From: Gallibacterium anatis DSM 16844 = F 149
GTDB taxonomy: Bacteria > Pseudomonadota > Gammaproteobacteria > Enterobacterales > Pasteurellaceae
NCBI RefSeq assembly: GCF_000379785.1
Contig: NZ_KB903683.1
Coordinates: 1-35,493 of the forward strand
Length of the DNA stretch: 35,493 bases
Direction of reading: 5' to 3'
A program made the translations under genes and the position numbers. Numbering within the stretch: the stretch's first letter is position 1; every line of letters starts with the position of its first letter. A model generated the notes under the pieces. It was given only the letters and a program-made list of their open reading frames with translations, did no database searches and was not told the DNA's origin. Positions 9,352-19,993 of this stretch are shown here, in pieces.

Positions 9352-10212
9352 TTATTCGATATTTTGCACCTGCTCACGCATCTGTTCAATTAACACTTTC
9401 AATGTGACCGCAGCGTTGGTGATTTCGGTATTAATTGACTTGGATGCCAACGTGTTGGATTCTCGATTCAGCTCCTGCATCATAAAATCTAAACGGCGAC
9501 CGACAACACCACCTTTGTTGATAATGTTGTTGGTTTCTTTGATGTGCATTTCCAAACGATCCAATTCTTCGGCAACGTCAATACGTTGTGCCAGCAAAAT
9601 CATCTCCTGTTCCAAGCGGCTAGGTTCAAGCTGTAATTGCACCTCTTCAAAACGTTGTAATAAGCGTTCACGCTGCCATTGCAGCACTTCCGGCATTTTA
9701 TTACGAACGAATGTCACTTCAGTGGCAATTGCTTGTAAACGAGTGCTAATCGCTTGCGCCAACTTTTCCCCTTCTCGTGCACGCATTGCAATAAAATCAT
9801 CCAATAATGCATTGAAACCGGCAAGCAGCTCCTGATTAAGCTCATCGACATCAACGCCGGCATCTTCCACTACACCCGGATAACGTAGAATATCAATCGG
9901 ATTAATTTGACCGTCATTTAATTCGGTTTTAATCCAATGCAAAGCCTCCATTACTTGGCGAGCAAACGTTTGATTAAGGTTTAATCCGGATTTTGCCTGA
10001 TTTAATTCAATGCGCAAACTGCATTCGATTTTACCGCGTGATAAGCGTTGTCTTAATGTTTCTCGCAGTGTATTTTCTAACGCTCTGAACTGCTCGGGTA
10101 AACGAAAAAAAGTTTCCAGATAACGTTGATTAACAGAACGAATCTCCCAAACTGCACAGCCCCATTCTGCTTGGATTTCGTGGCGTGCAAATGCTGTCAT
10201 ACTATAAATCAT
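9352..10212 (-). CDS. yicC: YicC-family endoribonuclease
   Basis: Member of the YicC family, recently recognised as endoribonucleases acting on small RNAs such as RyhB in E. coli. It has 286 aa (E. coli 287). The opening MIYSMTAFARHEIQAEWG and the following VWEIRSVNQRYLETFFRLPE match YicC closely. RIDVAEELDRLEMHI, RRLDFMMQELNRE and SNTLASKS in the C-terminal half are the DUF1732 blocks with acidic residues. The start at 10212 keeps the MI-x-SMTA opening seen across the family. It is 23 bp downstream of pssA on the same strand, so the two are probably co-transcribed. Confidence 0.93.
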   Translation of the reverse strand: MIYSMTAFARHEIQAEWGCAVWEIRSVNQRYLETFFRLPEQFRALENTLRETLRQRLSRGKIECSLRIELNQAKSGLNLNQTFARQVMEALHWIKTELNDGQINPIDILRYPGVVEDAGVDVDELNQELLAGFNALLDDFIAMRAREGEKLAQAISTRLQAIATEVTFVRNKMPEVLQWQRERLLQRFEEVQLQLEPSRLEQEMILLAQRIDVAEELDRLEMHIKETNNIINKGGVVGRRLDFMMQELNRESNTLASKSINTEITNAAVTLKVLIEQMREQVQNIE

Positions 10213-10235
10213 TCATTACTTCTCTTATGGTGAAA

Positions 10236-11621
10236 CTATAAAATCATCTTAACCAAATGATCTGCTTTAATCCGCTCAAAACGGCGCAAGATTTTTTGTA
10301 CCGGCGCCGGATAATCGCTTGGTTTATCCAATTGTTGATAGCTATTAAGAATGGTAGTGTAAGTGCGTATTTCCGCCAATTCGGTGCAGGTTTGAGCAGT
10401 CAGCTTGTGATCCAAATCTTGAATCAGTAAACCGTTTTCTGCATCCAAACGCCAAGCACGCGGATTTAAATTATTACCAGTAAGCAAAATGTAATTGTCA
10501 TCAACCCAAACGCCTTTAAGGTGATAACTGTTTTCACCGTCTTTCCATAGGCGGATAGTCAGCTGCTTATTATCAATAAATTCGGTGAACTTCCGCGCAA
10601 ATTGGCGTAAGTTTTTCTCATAAAGATAAGGCAATGCCCCTGCCATTTTGAACGGTTCGGATGGCGGAATGTAGAAATCGTTCGCAGTTTTGTCTCCAAC
10701 GATGATTTCAATTTTTTTGCCTTCGTGCAGCAAAGTGCGGATGCGTTGTTGTAATGAACGCGGAAAGTTGAAATAAGGTGTGCAAATCGTTAATTTTTGC
10801 TGAGTTACTACAAATAAGGCTTCAATCACTTTATTCAACAGATTGTTTTTACCCAGTCCGAACAGTGGTGTAACGGTGAATCTGCCGTCTTCAAGATGTT
10901 GTTTGGTACGGCAATGATATTTACCGGTTAAAATCAAATTTCTACGGAAAGAACGAATCGCAGGGCGTAACTCTTTGGTTGGTTTTCGCGCTTGATCAAG
11001 GCGATTTACCGCACAAATATCATTTAAATTTTGTTGGATAAATTCAACCAGACAGTCGGCTAATTGTGGATTGGTAATTTTTTGATAACGGTCGTAGCGA
11101 TAACGATCCAGTTGATGCAAGTAGACATTGTTAATGCTTGCACCGCTATAAAGCACGGTATCATCAAAGATAAAACCTTTAATGTGCAACACGCCGAAAA
11201 TCTCACGGGTGTTGATCGGCACCCCATAAACAATGACATCATCAAAACCGTATTTCTGACGCATTGCCGCATACCAATCGGCATTGCTGCTTTGTTGATT
11301 TTCACCGATGCGTCCACGTTGTGCACGATGCCAATCGACAAAAATTTTAATATCTAACTGCGGGTGGTTCTGTTTTGCTTGATAAACGGCCTCAAGAATC
11401 TCTTGCCCCGCCTCATCTTTTTCCCAATAAAGTGCGGTAATGTAAATGCGTTTTTTAGCCTGGCTGATAAGTTCCAGTATTTGCTGTTTAAATGCTTTGG
11501 AAGATAGGATAATTTCAACCTGTTGCGCTTCCAGTGTATACGCAGGCAAACGAGCTAATCTTCTTTTCGCACGATCTAATCTTGATAGTAACATAATATA
11601 ATTATGGTTATGCGCAGCCAT
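10236..11621 (-). CDS. pssA: CDP-diacylglycerol--serine O-phosphatidyltransferase
   Basis: Makes phosphatidylserine from CDP-diacylglycerol and serine, the first committed step to phosphatidylethanolamine, at the cytoplasmic face of the inner membrane. A phospholipase-D-type enzyme with two HKD motifs: HIKGFIFDDTVLYSGASINN (about 145-165) and YHLKGVWVDDNYILLTGNNL (about 365-385). VDWHRAQRGRIGE and EIIVGDKTANDFYIPPSEPF are also strongly conserved. It has 461 aa from ATG 11621 (E. coli 451). The in-frame ATG at 11594 gives 452 aa, closer to the family, and neither start has a clear ribosome site. A Hin-type uptake sequence lies inside at 11430-11438. Confidence 0.95.
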   Translation of the reverse strand: MAAHNHNYIMLLSRLDRAKRRLARLPAYTLEAQQVEIILSSKAFKQQILELISQAKKRIYITALYWEKDEAGQEILEAVYQAKQNHPQLDIKIFVDWHRAQRGRIGENQQSSNADWYAAMRQKYGFDDVIVYGVPINTREIFGVLHIKGFIFDDTVLYSGASINNVYLHQLDRYRYDRYQKITNPQLADCLVEFIQQNLNDICAVNRLDQARKPTKELRPAIRSFRRNLILTGKYHCRTKQHLEDGRFTVTPLFGLGKNNLLNKVIEALFVVTQQKLTICTPYFNFPRSLQQRIRTLLHEGKKIEIIVGDKTANDFYIPPSEPFKMAGALPYLYEKNLRQFARKFTEFIDNKQLTIRLWKDGENSYHLKGVWVDDNYILLTGNNLNPRAWRLDAENGLLIQDLDHKLTAQTCTELAEIRTYTTILNSYQQLDKPSDYPAPVQKILRRFERIKADHLVKMIL

Positions 11622-11692
11622 TATGACGTTGCGCTTTTCTATAAAATGCCTAAGTTTACAATTATTTGTTAAGACTTCTCAACTGTTTCAGT

Positions 11693-11698
11693 TATAAT
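11693..11698 (+). promoter_or_regulatory. Probable yfiF promoter (-10 TATAAT)
   Basis: TATAAT lies 40 bp before the yfiF ATG, with a TTAAGAC-like -35 region about 17 bp upstream. Divergent from pssA. Confidence 0.5.
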
Positions 11699-11737
11699 GG
11701 GCGAAATTTTCCTATTATCCAACCTGAAAATAATCCA

Positions 11738-12811
11738 ATGAATAAAAAACCAGTTTTCCAAGAAAATAAATTCCGTTTTTCCGATAACAATCGCCGTCAG
11801 GATCGCACCGAACGTGATCAGAAAGGCAAATCACGTTTTTCAGATAAGCCACGTTTCGGCGATAAAAAACAGGATCGTTTCAATGACGACAAGCGATCAG
11901 GCTTTTCGGATCAAAATAAATTCCGCCAACCACGTGAACCACGTTCTATTTGGGGAGATAAACAGCAGATTACCGCACATAAAGCAGGTACGCTTGGCGA
12001 GGGAAGTGTAACGGTAACGATTAAATCCAATGTGCCACAACAAAAAGTGAAAAAGAAAGGTGCGTTATCGCCACGTGCACCGGAAAATATCCGCCAAAAT
12101 CGTGCCGAAGAAGTGAAAGTTTATGGCGAAGCGGCGTGTTTTGCCTTATTTGAACATCGTCCACAAGATATTGTGCGCTTATGGGTCACGCAGGAATTAA
12201 CGAAAAAAGCCGGCGAAATGATGAGCTATTTAGCAGAAAATAAAAAGGCTTATCACGTGGTGAAAGGGGACGAATTGCAGCTTGTCAGTGGTACGGAGCA
12301 TCACGGCGGCATCTGTTTATTAGTGAAAAAACGTCCGCCGTTAATGCTGAAAAGTTATTTAGAAACGCCTAGAAAACGAGATTGTATTGTCGTATTGGAT
12401 GGCATCGGCAATGCAGCGAATATTGGCGGTGTCTTGAAAACATTGGCATTTTATGGCGTACAGAATGTGGTAACAGATAAGATTGATACAGTACAAAGCC
12501 CGGCAGCAATGCGTGTTGCTGAAGGTGGTATCGAATATTTACGTTTATTTGAAGTCGCACATCCGACATTAGCGTTAGATTTGTTAAAACAGGCAGGTTA
12601 TCAACTGATACGCGCCAGTTTATCCAAACAGGCGATTGCACTAAACAAATTAGAGTTACAGGACAAAGTGGCAATTGTGTTGTCGGAAAATACGCTTAAG
12701 GATCTCGATCCTGAAGTCACCAATGTGGCACTATCAACAACCAATCCGCTTGCAACCGGATTAAATGTGGCAGTGACCGCAGGCGTATTATTGTCTAAAT
12801 GGTATTTCTAG
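11738..12811 (+). CDS. yfiF: TrmH/SpoU-family RNA 2'-O-methyltransferase YfiF
   Basis: SPOUT-class methyltransferase expected to transfer a methyl group from S-adenosylmethionine to a ribose in tRNA or rRNA; the exact target of YfiF is not established. It has 357 aa from ATG 11738. Residues 1-70 are a low-complexity, highly charged tail with repeated RFSD/RFGD/RFND units (RNA-binding-like). Residues about 110-185 are the SpoU substrate-binding domain, and about 195-355 the SPOUT domain, with VVLDGIGNAANIGGVLKTLA, IVLSENTLKDL and ALSTTNPLATGLNVAVTAGV in the knot region. An upstream start at 11666 would fall in the promoter region and was rejected. Confidence 0.85.
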   Translation: MNKKPVFQENKFRFSDNNRRQDRTERDQKGKSRFSDKPRFGDKKQDRFNDDKRSGFSDQNKFRQPREPRSIWGDKQQITAHKAGTLGEGSVTVTIKSNVPQQKVKKKGALSPRAPENIRQNRAEEVKVYGEAACFALFEHRPQDIVRLWVTQELTKKAGEMMSYLAENKKAYHVVKGDELQLVSGTEHHGGICLLVKKRPPLMLKSYLETPRKRDCIVVLDGIGNAANIGGVLKTLAFYGVQNVVTDKIDTVQSPAAMRVAEGGIEYLRLFEVAHPTLALDLLKQAGYQLIRASLSKQAIALNKLELQDKVAIVLSENTLKDLDPEVTNVALSTTNPLATGLNVAVTAGVLLSKWYF

Positions 12812-12847
12812 CGTTGTCGACATAAACGCTAAAAGTTTTGTTATAAA

Positions 12848-12905
12848 AATCCGCACCTTGATGAGTTGGAATTGAGAACAGCCTTTAAGATGCGGATTAT
12901 TTTTT
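12848..12905. terminator. Possible long-loop terminator between yfiF and dnaE
   Basis: AATCCGCA (12848-12855) and TGCGGATT (12891-12898) pair across a 35-nt loop and are followed by ATTTTTT on the plus strand. Position between convergent genes fits termination; the long loop lowers confidence. Confidence 0.4.
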
Positions 12906-15900
12906 AGTCAAACTCCAACTCAACCTGTTCTTCACCGACAAAAGCGGTTAAATCGGAAATCAGATCATCGTGCGGTGTAATACGCCATTCAATGCCTAAA
13001 GTCAGCATTGCCCGACCTTTCGGGCTGTCATAATAGATATGAATCGGAATGGTGCCTTGTGCATAAGGGGTTAATATCTGTTTAAAGCGGTCGATAAAGT
13101 CGTTATTTAACTGCTCCTGTTTAATCGCAATCGCTAAACTTTTTACTACACGCTGGCGGATTTCTTCCAGTGTATTGATCTCTCTGGCAATCATTCGGAT
13201 GCCGCCGGTGAAGTCATCCGGAATAACTGATCCGCTAACGATAACAATATGATCTTTATGGATTTTTTCTTCAAATTGATCCAATGCATCGGAGAACAGC
13301 GTAATATCCATTCTGGCGGAGCGGTCATCCAAGGTAAGAATACCTAAGCGATTACCACGTTTCGTGACCAATGAACGGAAATTAACCACCAAGCCGGAAA
13401 CCGTGCAGCTTTCGCCGCGGCGAGTGACGCTCACTTCGGATAAACGGTTACTGTAGTGAGATAACTCTTTTAAATAACGGCTGATAGGATGGCTGCTTAA
13501 ATATAAGCCCAAGGTTTCCTGTTCGCCGTCCAATACCATTTTTTCTGTCCATTTAGGGGTATTGGCATAGGCTTGCTCTACCTGTTTCGGTGAACTTGCC
13601 AATACGCCGAACATATCGGTTTGACCCAACGCTTCATCTTTGGCGTGTTGATCCGAAGCCTTGAGGGCATCTTCCAAATTTAAGGCAATCGCCGCGCGGT
13701 GAGGCCCAAGTTTATCTAAGGCACCGGCTTTGATCAGATTATCAAAAGTACGGCGGTTAATTTTGCGTAAATCGACTCTGGCGCAAAGATCAAACAGATC
13801 ACGGAACAGGCCGCCTGATGTTCTGGCTTCAATAATATTTTCCACCGGCGCTTCGCCTACACCTTTAATTGCCCCTAAGCCATAAACGATTTCCCCTTTT
13901 TCATTTACGCTGAAGCCGTATTTGCCGGTATTAATATCAGGTGGTACGACTTTTAGCCCCATCCGTAAGCTTTCATCATAGAAATTGACGATTTTTTCCA
14001 CTTTGTCCATTTCCGACGTCATTACCGCTGCCATAAATTCGGCTGGGAAGTGTGCTTTTAGCCAAAGTGTTTGATAGGAAACCAACGCATAGGCGGCGGA
14101 GTGTGATTTGTTGAAACCGTAACCGGCGAATTTTTCCACCAAATCGAAGATTTTCATTGCCAATTCACCGTCAACGCCGTTTTTAATTGCGCCCTCTTTG
14201 AAGACAGAACGTTGTTTTGCCATCTCTTCCGGTTTCTTTTTCCCCATTGCACGACGTAACAAATCCGCGCCGCCCAAAGTGTAACCGGCAAGAACCTGTG
14301 CAATTTGCATCACCTGTTCTTGATATAAAATAATGCCGTAGGTCGGGTCTAAAATCGGTTTAAGCGATTGATGTTGATATTCGGCATCAGGATAGGAAAT
14401 TTCCTCTTCACCGTGTTTACGACGAATAAAGTTGTCTACCATTCCGGATTGTAATGGGCCCGGACGGAATAACGCCACCAATGCGATGATGTCTTCAAAA
14501 CAGTCCGGTTTTAAACGTCGGATGAGGTCTTTCATCCCACGAGATTCAAGCTGGAAGACCGCTGTTGTTTGTGCATCCAACAGCAATTTAAAGGATTTTT
14601 CATCATCCAACGGAATATGATGAATATCGATTTCCGGTTTCCCCTCACGGCGCATACGTTCATTAATCATATCAACCGCCCATTGGATAATAGTGAGCGT
14701 GCGTAAGCCTAGGAAGTCGAATTTCACCAAGCCGGCATATTCGACATCGCTTTTATCAAAATGGGTAACCGGGTGTTTCCCTTCGGAATCACAATAAATC
14801 GGCGAAAAGTCGGTAATTTTACTTGGTGAAATCACCACGCCACCGGCGTGTTTACCGGCATTTCGGGTAATTCCCTCCAATTTCCGCCCCATATCGATCA
14901 GCTCTTTAACCTCTTCATCGCTGTTGTAGGCCTCAACTAATTTCGGTTCGGCATCAAATGCTTTTTGTAAAGTCATACCGGGATCAGGCGGAATCAGTTT
15001 TGCAATGCGATCGACAAAACCATACGGGTGACCAAGCACACGTCCGACATCTCGAATTACTGCTTTTGCCGCCATAGTACCGAAAGTGATAATTTGCGAT
15101 ACAGCATCTCGTCCATACATCTGTGCCACGTGTTCAATCACGCGGTCGCGACCGTCCATACAGAAATCGACATCGAAATCGGGCATTGAAACACGTTCCG
15201 GATTTAAGAAACGCTCAAAGAGCAGATCAAATTGCAGCGGATCAAGATCGGTAATCCGAATGGAATAAGCCACTAAAGAACCGGCACCTGAACCTCGTCC
15301 CGGCCCAACCGGAATATTGTTATCTTTTGACCATTGGATAAATTCCATCACGATTAGAAAGTAACCGGGGAAGCCCATTTGGTTGATCACTTTGAGTTCG
15401 GTTTCCAAGCGTTCATCATATTTAGCTCGTTTTTGTTGGCGTTCCTGTTCATCGGGGAAAAGCACTGCCAAACGTTGTTCCAAACCGGTTTTTGCTTGCT
15501 GAATTAAATAGTCTTCAGTGCTTAAATCGCCGGTCGGGAATTGCGGTAGAAAATATTGACCTAAGCGAATGGTGACATTACAACGTTGCGCAATATAAAC
15601 GCTGTTTTCGAGTGCCTGTGGCAGATCGGCGAACAGCTCGCACATCTCCTGTTCGCTACGAAAATATTGTTGTGGGCTATATTTTTTCGGACGATTCGGA
15701 TCATCCAACGTATAACCGTCGTGAATAGCGACACGGATTTCGTGAGCCTCAAAATCCTCTTCGCAAAGAAACATTACATCATTGGTCGCCACCAGCGGAA
15801 TTAGGTGCTGTTCCGCTAAGTTGACTGCCAGTTGCAGATAATGCTCTTCATCGTTACGACCTGTGCGGCTGATAGCAAGATAAAAATGATCTGGAAAATA

Positions 15901-16377
15901 GCGTTGATAAAAGGCTAAACAGTTTTCGGCGGCATTTTGATTGCCTCTGATGAGAAACTTGCCGACATCGCCGTCTTTACCGCCGGAAAGAATAATGATG
16001 CCTTCGGCGTGCTCAATCAGCCATTCGCGGTCGATCATCGGATATTCACGATAACCTCGTTGATAGGCACGGGAAAGCAGTAAAGTGATATTTTGATAGC
16101 CAGCGTTATTTTTGGCGAGCAACGTTAAACTGAACGGCTCGTCCGCAAGCTCTTCGCTATTGACTAAAACATCTGCACCGACAATTGGCTTGATACCTTT
16201 GCCTAAAGTGGCACCATAAAACTTCACCAAACCACAGAAGTTGGTGAAATCGGTTAATGCCATTGCCACCATCTGTTGCTTTGCACACTCATCCACCAAT
16301 GTTTTTACTTTGGGTAAACCATCAATCATTGAGAAGTCGCTATGAACGCGCAAATGAACAAATTTCGGTGCTGACAT
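12904..16377 (-). CDS. dnaE: DNA polymerase III alpha subunit
   Basis: Replicative polymerase catalytic subunit. It has 1157 aa from ATG 16377 (E. coli 1160). Order: PHP domain (about 1-280, opening [15 protein letters not shown]), polymerase palm with the catalytic PDFDVDFC motif near residue 400, [14 protein letters not shown] just before it, fingers ([10 protein letters not shown] and [20 protein letters not shown]), a beta-clamp-binding region (about 920, QTDMFG), OB fold (about 1000, [12 protein letters not shown]) and the C-terminal domain. AGGAAAAATT precedes this ATG. An in-frame ATG at 16437 lies inside the upstream terminator hairpin and was rejected. Confidence 0.97.
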   Translation of the reverse strand: MSAPKFVHLRVHSDFSMIDGLPKVKTLVDECAKQQMVAMALTDFTNFCGLVKFYGATLGKGIKPIVGADVLVNSEELADEPFSLTLLAKNNAGYQNITLLLSRAYQRGYREYPMIDREWLIEHAEGIIILSGGKDGDVGKFLIRGNQNAAENCLAFYQRYFPDHFYLAISRTGRNDEEHYLQLAVNLAEQHLIPLVATNDVMFLCEEDFEAHEIRVAIHDGYTLDDPNRPKKYSPQQYFRSEQEMCELFADLPQALENSVYIAQRCNVTIRLGQYFLPQFPTGDLSTEDYLIQQAKTGLEQRLAVLFPDEQERQQKRAKYDERLETELKVINQMGFPGYFLIVMEFIQWSKDNNIPVGPGRGSGAGSLVAYSIRITDLDPLQFDLLFERFLNPERVSMPDFDVDFCMDGRDRVIEHVAQMYGRDAVSQIITFGTMAAKAVIRDVGRVLGHPYGFVDRIAKLIPPDPGMTLQKAFDAEPKLVEAYNSDEEVKELIDMGRKLEGITRNAGKHAGGVVISPSKITDFSPIYCDSEGKHPVTHFDKSDVEYAGLVKFDFLGLRTLTIIQWAVDMINERMRREGKPEIDIHHIPLDDEKSFKLLLDAQTTAVFQLESRGMKDLIRRLKPDCFEDIIALVALFRPGPLQSGMVDNFIRRKHGEEEISYPDAEYQHQSLKPILDPTYGIILYQEQVMQIAQVLAGYTLGGADLLRRAMGKKKPEEMAKQRSVFKEGAIKNGVDGELAMKIFDLVEKFAGYGFNKSHSAAYALVSYQTLWLKAHFPAEFMAAVMTSEMDKVEKIVNFYDESLRMGLKVVPPDINTGKYGFSVNEKGEIVYGLGAIKGVGEAPVENIIEARTSGGLFRDLFDLCARVDLRKINRRTFDNLIKAGALDKLGPHRAAIALNLEDALKASDQHAKDEALGQTDMFGVLASSPKQVEQAYANTPKWTEKMVLDGEQETLGLYLSSHPISRYLKELSHYSNRLSEVSVTRRGESCTVSGLVVNFRSLVTKRGNRLGILTLDDRSARMDITLFSDALDQFEEKIHKDHIVIVSGSVIPDDFTGGIRMIAREINTLEEIRQRVVKSLAIAIKQEQLNNDFIDRFKQILTPYAQGTIPIHIYYDSPKGRAMLTLGIEWRITPHDDLISDLTAFVGEEQVELEFD

Positions 16378-16407
16378 AATTTTTCCTAAAGGCTGTTTCA
16401 CATTAGA

Positions 16408-16431
16408 AAAGGTGCGAATTAACGCACCTTT
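16408..16431. terminator. Terminator of the mla-ibaG operon
   Basis: AAAGGTGCG, AATTAA, CGCACCTTT: a 9-bp stem with A/T flanks, directly after ibaG on the minus strand and just upstream of dnaE. Confidence 0.8.
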
Positions 16432-16456
16432 CTGCATACATTAAAGAGAGATATTA

Positions 16457-16711
16457 TTATAGATTAAAAAAGAGTTTTTCACGTTTCCATTTATCAACGG
16501 TGAAAGTTTTGATGGTTAATGCGTGAATGGCATTGCTGGCGAGATGATCCATTAATGGCGCATAAATCATCTGCTGTTGTTTGACGCGTGAGAGATCGGC
16601 AAACTTGTCGCTAACTGCAATTACATCGTAATGTGCATTTTCGCCGCGCACATAAACTTCATCTAAATCAAGAGCTTGTTTCAATAATTGTTCAATTTCT
16701 TTTGGATCCAT
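16457..16711 (-). CDS. ibaG: BolA-family protein IbaG
   Basis: Small BolA-type protein (84 aa, same as E. coli YrbA/IbaG) that pairs with monothiol glutaredoxin through a shared iron-sulphur cluster and affects acid response and envelope properties. The BolA helix-turn-helix-like core is seen in FADLSRVKQQQMIYAPLMDH and the conserved C-terminal block IHALTIKTFTVDKWKRE. It is the last gene of the mlaFEDCB cluster, 9 bp after mlaB, as in E. coli, and ends at a hairpin terminator. Confidence 0.9.
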   Translation of the reverse strand: MDPKEIEQLLKQALDLDEVYVRGENAHYDVIAVSDKFADLSRVKQQQMIYAPLMDHLASNAIHALTIKTFTVDKWKREKLFFNL

Positions 16712-16720
16712 AAATGTTCT

Positions 16721-17062
16721 CTACTTGTTGATTAAATAGTGATGTAACCATTGGTCTAATGAAAATAGGGCAGCCAGATTTTTGCATTGTTCCGGTAGAT
16801 TAATTAATCGCACTTTTTCAGCCGGATTCAATAGCAATAATTCGGTCAGTAAAGCAAATCCGGCAGAATCAATATGGCTGATTTGTTGTAAATCCCACAC
16901 CAGCTGTTGGCAACTTTGCAAATCGGCATTCGCTTTCAAGCTGAATTGCTGACGTTGTTGCCATAATTGCGGCACGGTTTCACGATTCAATATGCCGTTT
17001 AAAGTGACAACGGCTTGTTGTTCGACCTGCTCCAGCTGCCAGATTAAATTATCATCGCTCAT
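16721..17062 (-). CDS. mlaB: MlaB, STAS subunit of the Mla phospholipid transporter
   Basis: Cytoplasmic STAS-domain protein that binds MlaF and stabilises the MlaFEDB complex. It has 113 aa. The STAS signature is VWDLQQISHIDSAGFALLTE, with the conserved Ser/Asp loop. The sequence is otherwise poorly conserved, as usual for MlaB, so position in the operon matters for the call. ATG at 17062 has AGGA 8 nt upstream; the adjacent TTG at 17065 is a less likely start. Confidence 0.85.
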   Translation of the reverse strand: MSDDNLIWQLEQVEQQAVVTLNGILNRETVPQLWQQRQQFSLKANADLQSCQQLVWDLQQISHIDSAGFALLTELLLLNPAEKVRLINLPEQCKNLAALFSLDQWLHHYLINK

Positions 17063-17087
17063 CAAAAATTCCTTAATGACTGCAATT

Positions 17088-17732
17088 TTATTTTTTATCT
17101 AAAGTGACCGGCATACTTGCTGATTTTGCGATCTGTGCGGTGAGTGCTTCAATGCCCTGTTTACGTAGGACACCACTCCACTCATTTTTCTTGGTTTCAA
17201 CCATACTCACGCCTTCAGCTGCCATATCGTAAGCTTGCCATTGATTGGTTTTACTGTTTTTACGCCATTTGAAATCCAATTTAATCGGCGCTGCACCGTT
17301 GTTCTGTTCAACGGTCACACGAATATTGACAATATTTTTGCCGTCAACCGCTTTTTCAGGCTCAATGGTGACTTTTTGTCCGTTATAAAAAGTCAAAACC
17401 TGTGCATAAGATTGTTCAATAAAGTTGCCGAAAGCCGTGAAAAATTGCTCACGTTGTTCCGGTGTGGCGGTTTTGAAGTAATTGCCTAACACTAATGAGC
17501 CGGCATATTTAACGTGCACATAAGGCATTAAATCCTGTTTTACAATAGTGCGTAAATAGTTTGGATTTTGCTTAATTTTGCTCTGATTCTGCGTAATATC
17601 GGCAAAAAGTTTATCGGATGCCTGATGCATTAATTGATAAGGATTCTGTTCGGCATTGGCAAGCAAACTGGCCAACATTAAGGCGATGGCGATAAACGGC
17701 AAAGCCATTTTTTTGAGATAGCGTTGTAACAT
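17088..17732 (-). CDS. mlaC: MlaC, periplasmic phospholipid shuttle
   Basis: Soluble periplasmic lipid carrier between the outer-membrane MlaA-porin complex and MlaD. It has 214 aa. The signal peptide covers about residues 1-27 (basic start, hydrophobic run FIAIALMLASLLANA, cleavage before EQNPYQ). The mature part shows the Tol_Tol_Ttg2 family blocks MPYVHVKYAGSLVLG and EQREQFFTAFGNFIEQSYAQ, and VVETKKNEWSGVLRKQG-like end (MVETKKNEWSGVLRKQGIE). AAGGAG precedes the ATG. Confidence 0.93.
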   Translation of the reverse strand: MLQRYLKKMALPFIAIALMLASLLANAEQNPYQLMHQASDKLFADITQNQSKIKQNPNYLRTIVKQDLMPYVHVKYAGSLVLGNYFKTATPEQREQFFTAFGNFIEQSYAQVLTFYNGQKVTIEPEKAVDGKNIVNIRVTVEQNNGAAPIKLDFKWRKNSKTNQWQAYDMAAEGVSMVETKKNEWSGVLRKQGIEALTAQIAKSASMPVTLDKK

Positions 17733-17754
17733 CTTTGTTCTCCTTTAAGCTAAT

Positions 17755-18264
17755 TTATTCTTTATTAGTTTCGTTTGATTCTGTGGCGGCATCATTGGAT
17801 TTTTTATCGCCATAGATAAATTGCCCGATTAAATCTTCCAGCACCATTGCTGATTTGGTATCAACGATTTTGCTACCATCTTTCAACATTGGGGTTTCAC
17901 CATCATCAAAACCGATATTTAAAGCAATATATTGTTCGCCTAATAAACCGGCGGTTTTGATCGATAATGAACTGTTATCCGGAATTTGATTGTATTGCTG
18001 ATCAATCACCAGCGTTACTTTCGGCAAATAGGTGGTCGGATCCAATTCAATTTTGCTGACACGACCGACAACGACGCCGCCAATTTTCACCGGTGCTCTC
18101 ACTTTCAGACCGCCTATATTATCAAAAGTTGCCTCTACGCGGTATGTTTGCGATTCACTAAAGTTTTGAATATTGGCAACTTTCAACCCAAGGAAAACTA
18201 AGGCGGCAATGCCTAATAATAAAAAGAGCCCAACCCAAAATTCATATTTCATTGCGTTTTTCAT
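17755..18264 (-). CDS. mlaD: MlaD, MCE-domain subunit
   Basis: Inner-membrane anchored MCE protein that forms the hexameric ring receiving lipids in the periplasm. It has 169 aa. One N-terminal membrane helix (about 8-28, FWVGLFLLLGIAALVFLGLK) is followed by the MCE domain (about 40-118, with FDNIGGLKVRAPVKIGGVVV and LLGEQYIALN). The conserved MVLEDLIGQFIYG helix comes near the end. AAGGATAATTT precedes the ATG at 18264. Confidence 0.95.
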   Translation of the reverse strand: MKNAMKYEFWVGLFLLLGIAALVFLGLKVANIQNFSESQTYRVEATFDNIGGLKVRAPVKIGGVVVGRVSKIELDPTTYLPKVTLVIDQQYNQIPDNSSLSIKTAGLLGEQYIALNIGFDDGETPMLKDGSKIVDTKSAMVLEDLIGQFIYGDKKSNDAATESNETNKE

Positions 18265-18280
18265 AAATTATCCTTTTTGC

Positions 18281-19066
18281 TTAATTTCCGCCGAACATTA
18301 ATGCCGTTAAAATAAAATCTAATGCCAATACCACTAAAGAGGCTTGTACTACGGTTTTGGTGGTGGCTTGACTGATACCTTCCGACGTCGGCAAGGCATT
18401 GTAGCCGTTAAACAATGCGATCCAAACTACACTGAGCGCAAAGCATAAACTTTTAATGATGCCGTTACCGATGTCTTTGCCCCAAACAACGGAACTTTGC
18501 ATTACCGACCAGAAACTGCCGCCGTCAACGCCTTTCCAATCAACACCGACCAAAGATCCGCCCCAGATGCCGACAGCAGTAAAAATTAAGGCAAGTAACG
18601 GCATCGCAATCATTCCTGCCCAAAAGCGCGGTGCAATCACGCGTCTGAGCGGATTAACCGCCATCATTTCCAGACCGGAAAGCTGTTCTGTCGCTTTCAT
18701 TAAACCGATTTCTGCTGTCAGCGCAGAACCGGCACGACCGGCAAACAGCAATGCGGTTACCACCGGTCCAAGTTCACGCAACAGCGATAAGGCAACCAGT
18801 TGCCCTAAACTGGTTTCAGCAGAAAAATCGACCAAAATGACATAACCTTGTAAACCAAGCACCATTCCGATAAAAAGACCGGAAAGCACAATAATCAGCA
18901 AGGATTGCACACCTAACACATATAACTGTTTGACGACTAAAGGAAAATTTTTTCTAAATTGAGGAACGCCGACTAATGCGCCATAAAGCATTAAGGCGGA
19001 TTTCCCCAAAGTGCGCAACCAATGCACGCCACGTTTCCCTAGCCGCTCAATAATCGTGATTTTCAC
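18281..19066 (-). CDS. mlaE: MlaE, permease subunit
   Basis: Inner-membrane permease of the Mla ABC system (MlaE/YrbE family), 261 aa (E. coli 260). About five membrane segments; conserved blocks are [40 protein letters not shown] and [20 protein letters not shown]. The start is GTG at 19066, overlapping the mlaF stop as GTGA, which implies translational coupling. Confidence 0.95.
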   Translation of the reverse strand: MKITIIERLGKRGVHWLRTLGKSALMLYGALVGVPQFRKNFPLVVKQLYVLGVQSLLIIVLSGLFIGMVLGLQGYVILVDFSAETSLGQLVALSLLRELGPVVTALLFAGRAGSALTAEIGLMKATEQLSGLEMMAVNPLRRVIAPRFWAGMIAMPLLALIFTAVGIWGGSLVGVDWKGVDGGSFWSVMQSSVVWGKDIGNGIIKSLCFALSVVWIALFNGYNALPTSEGISQATTKTVVQASLVVLALDFILTALMFGGN

Positions 19067-19857
19067 TGGAATAATTCCTCTTCATAGTTTTTCGCCGGAT
19101 AGTGGAATTTGACCGGACCGTCTGCCTGTCCGGATAAAAATTGAACCACACGCGGATCTTGACTTTGCCGTAGTTGTTGTGGCGTGCCTTCCGCAATAAT
19201 TTTTTGTTCAGCCACGATATAAGCATAATCGGCAATACTTAAAACTTCGGTGACATCGTGTGAAATGACGATAGATGTCAGATTCAAGGTTTGATTTAAT
19301 TTTTTGATTAAATCAACAATCACGCCCATACTGATGGGATCTTGCCCGGTAAAGGGCTCGTCATACATAATTAAATCCGGATCCAATGCAATCGCACGTG
19401 CCAATGCAGCACGGCGTGCCATTCCGCCTGATAATTCATTAGGCATTAAATCTGCTGCGCCACGTAAGCCGACAGTTTCCAATTTCATTAACACCATTTT
19501 GCGAATAATGCTTTCCGGCAGTTTGGTATGTTCGCGAATAGGAAAAGCCACATTCTCAAAGGTGGTTATATCGGTAAATAACGCACTTGACTGGAACAAC
19601 ATTCCCATCCGTTCCCGCACCTTATAAAGGGCTTTGCTGGATAAATTACAAATATCTTGACCATCAAACAGAATTTGACCTTGCTCCGGAATTAATTGAC
19701 CGCCGATGAGTTTCAATAAAGTCGTTTTACCAATTCCGGAAGGCCCCATAATCGCGGTGATTTTGCCCTGTTCGATCTTTAAATTCAGACCGTTATAAAT
19801 CGTTCTTTCACCGCGTTTGAAAATGAGATCTTTCACTTCGATAAGAATATCTTGCAT
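19063..19857 (-). CDS. mlaF: MlaF, ATP-binding subunit
   Basis: ATPase that powers phospholipid movement by the MlaFEDB complex between inner and outer membranes, helping keep outer-leaflet asymmetry. It has 264 aa. Walker A GPSGIGKT (38-45), Q-loop MLFQSS (about 87-92), signature LSGGMARR (143-150), Walker B LIMYDEPF (163-170) and switch His in IVISHDV. The LSGGMARR form with Met is typical of the Mla/Ttg2A group. It is the first gene of the minus-strand operon and diverges from lptC with 136 bp between. Confidence 0.96.
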   Translation of the reverse strand: MQDILIEVKDLIFKRGERTIYNGLNLKIEQGKITAIMGPSGIGKTTLLKLIGGQLIPEQGQILFDGQDICNLSSKALYKVRERMGMLFQSSALFTDITTFENVAFPIREHTKLPESIIRKMVLMKLETVGLRGAADLMPNELSGGMARRAALARAIALDPDLIMYDEPFTGQDPISMGVIVDLIKKLNQTLNLTSIVISHDVTEVLSIADYAYIVAEQKIIAEGTPQQLRQSQDPRVVQFLSGQADGPVKFHYPAKNYEEELFQ

Positions 19858-19993
19858 CTGTTTTGCCTTATGTTCTTGATCGTAAAGCCGCTATTTTAAC
19901 AGAAGAAAGCGTTTTGTTGAAAAATAACTCATTAATAACGATTTTATGCTATTATTTTGCGGCTAAAATTTTACTGAAAAAGGTATTTTGTTT

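Noticed and set aside
13000-16300. Plus-strand frames opposite dnaE
   Set aside because: Shadows of the strongly coding dnaE strand.
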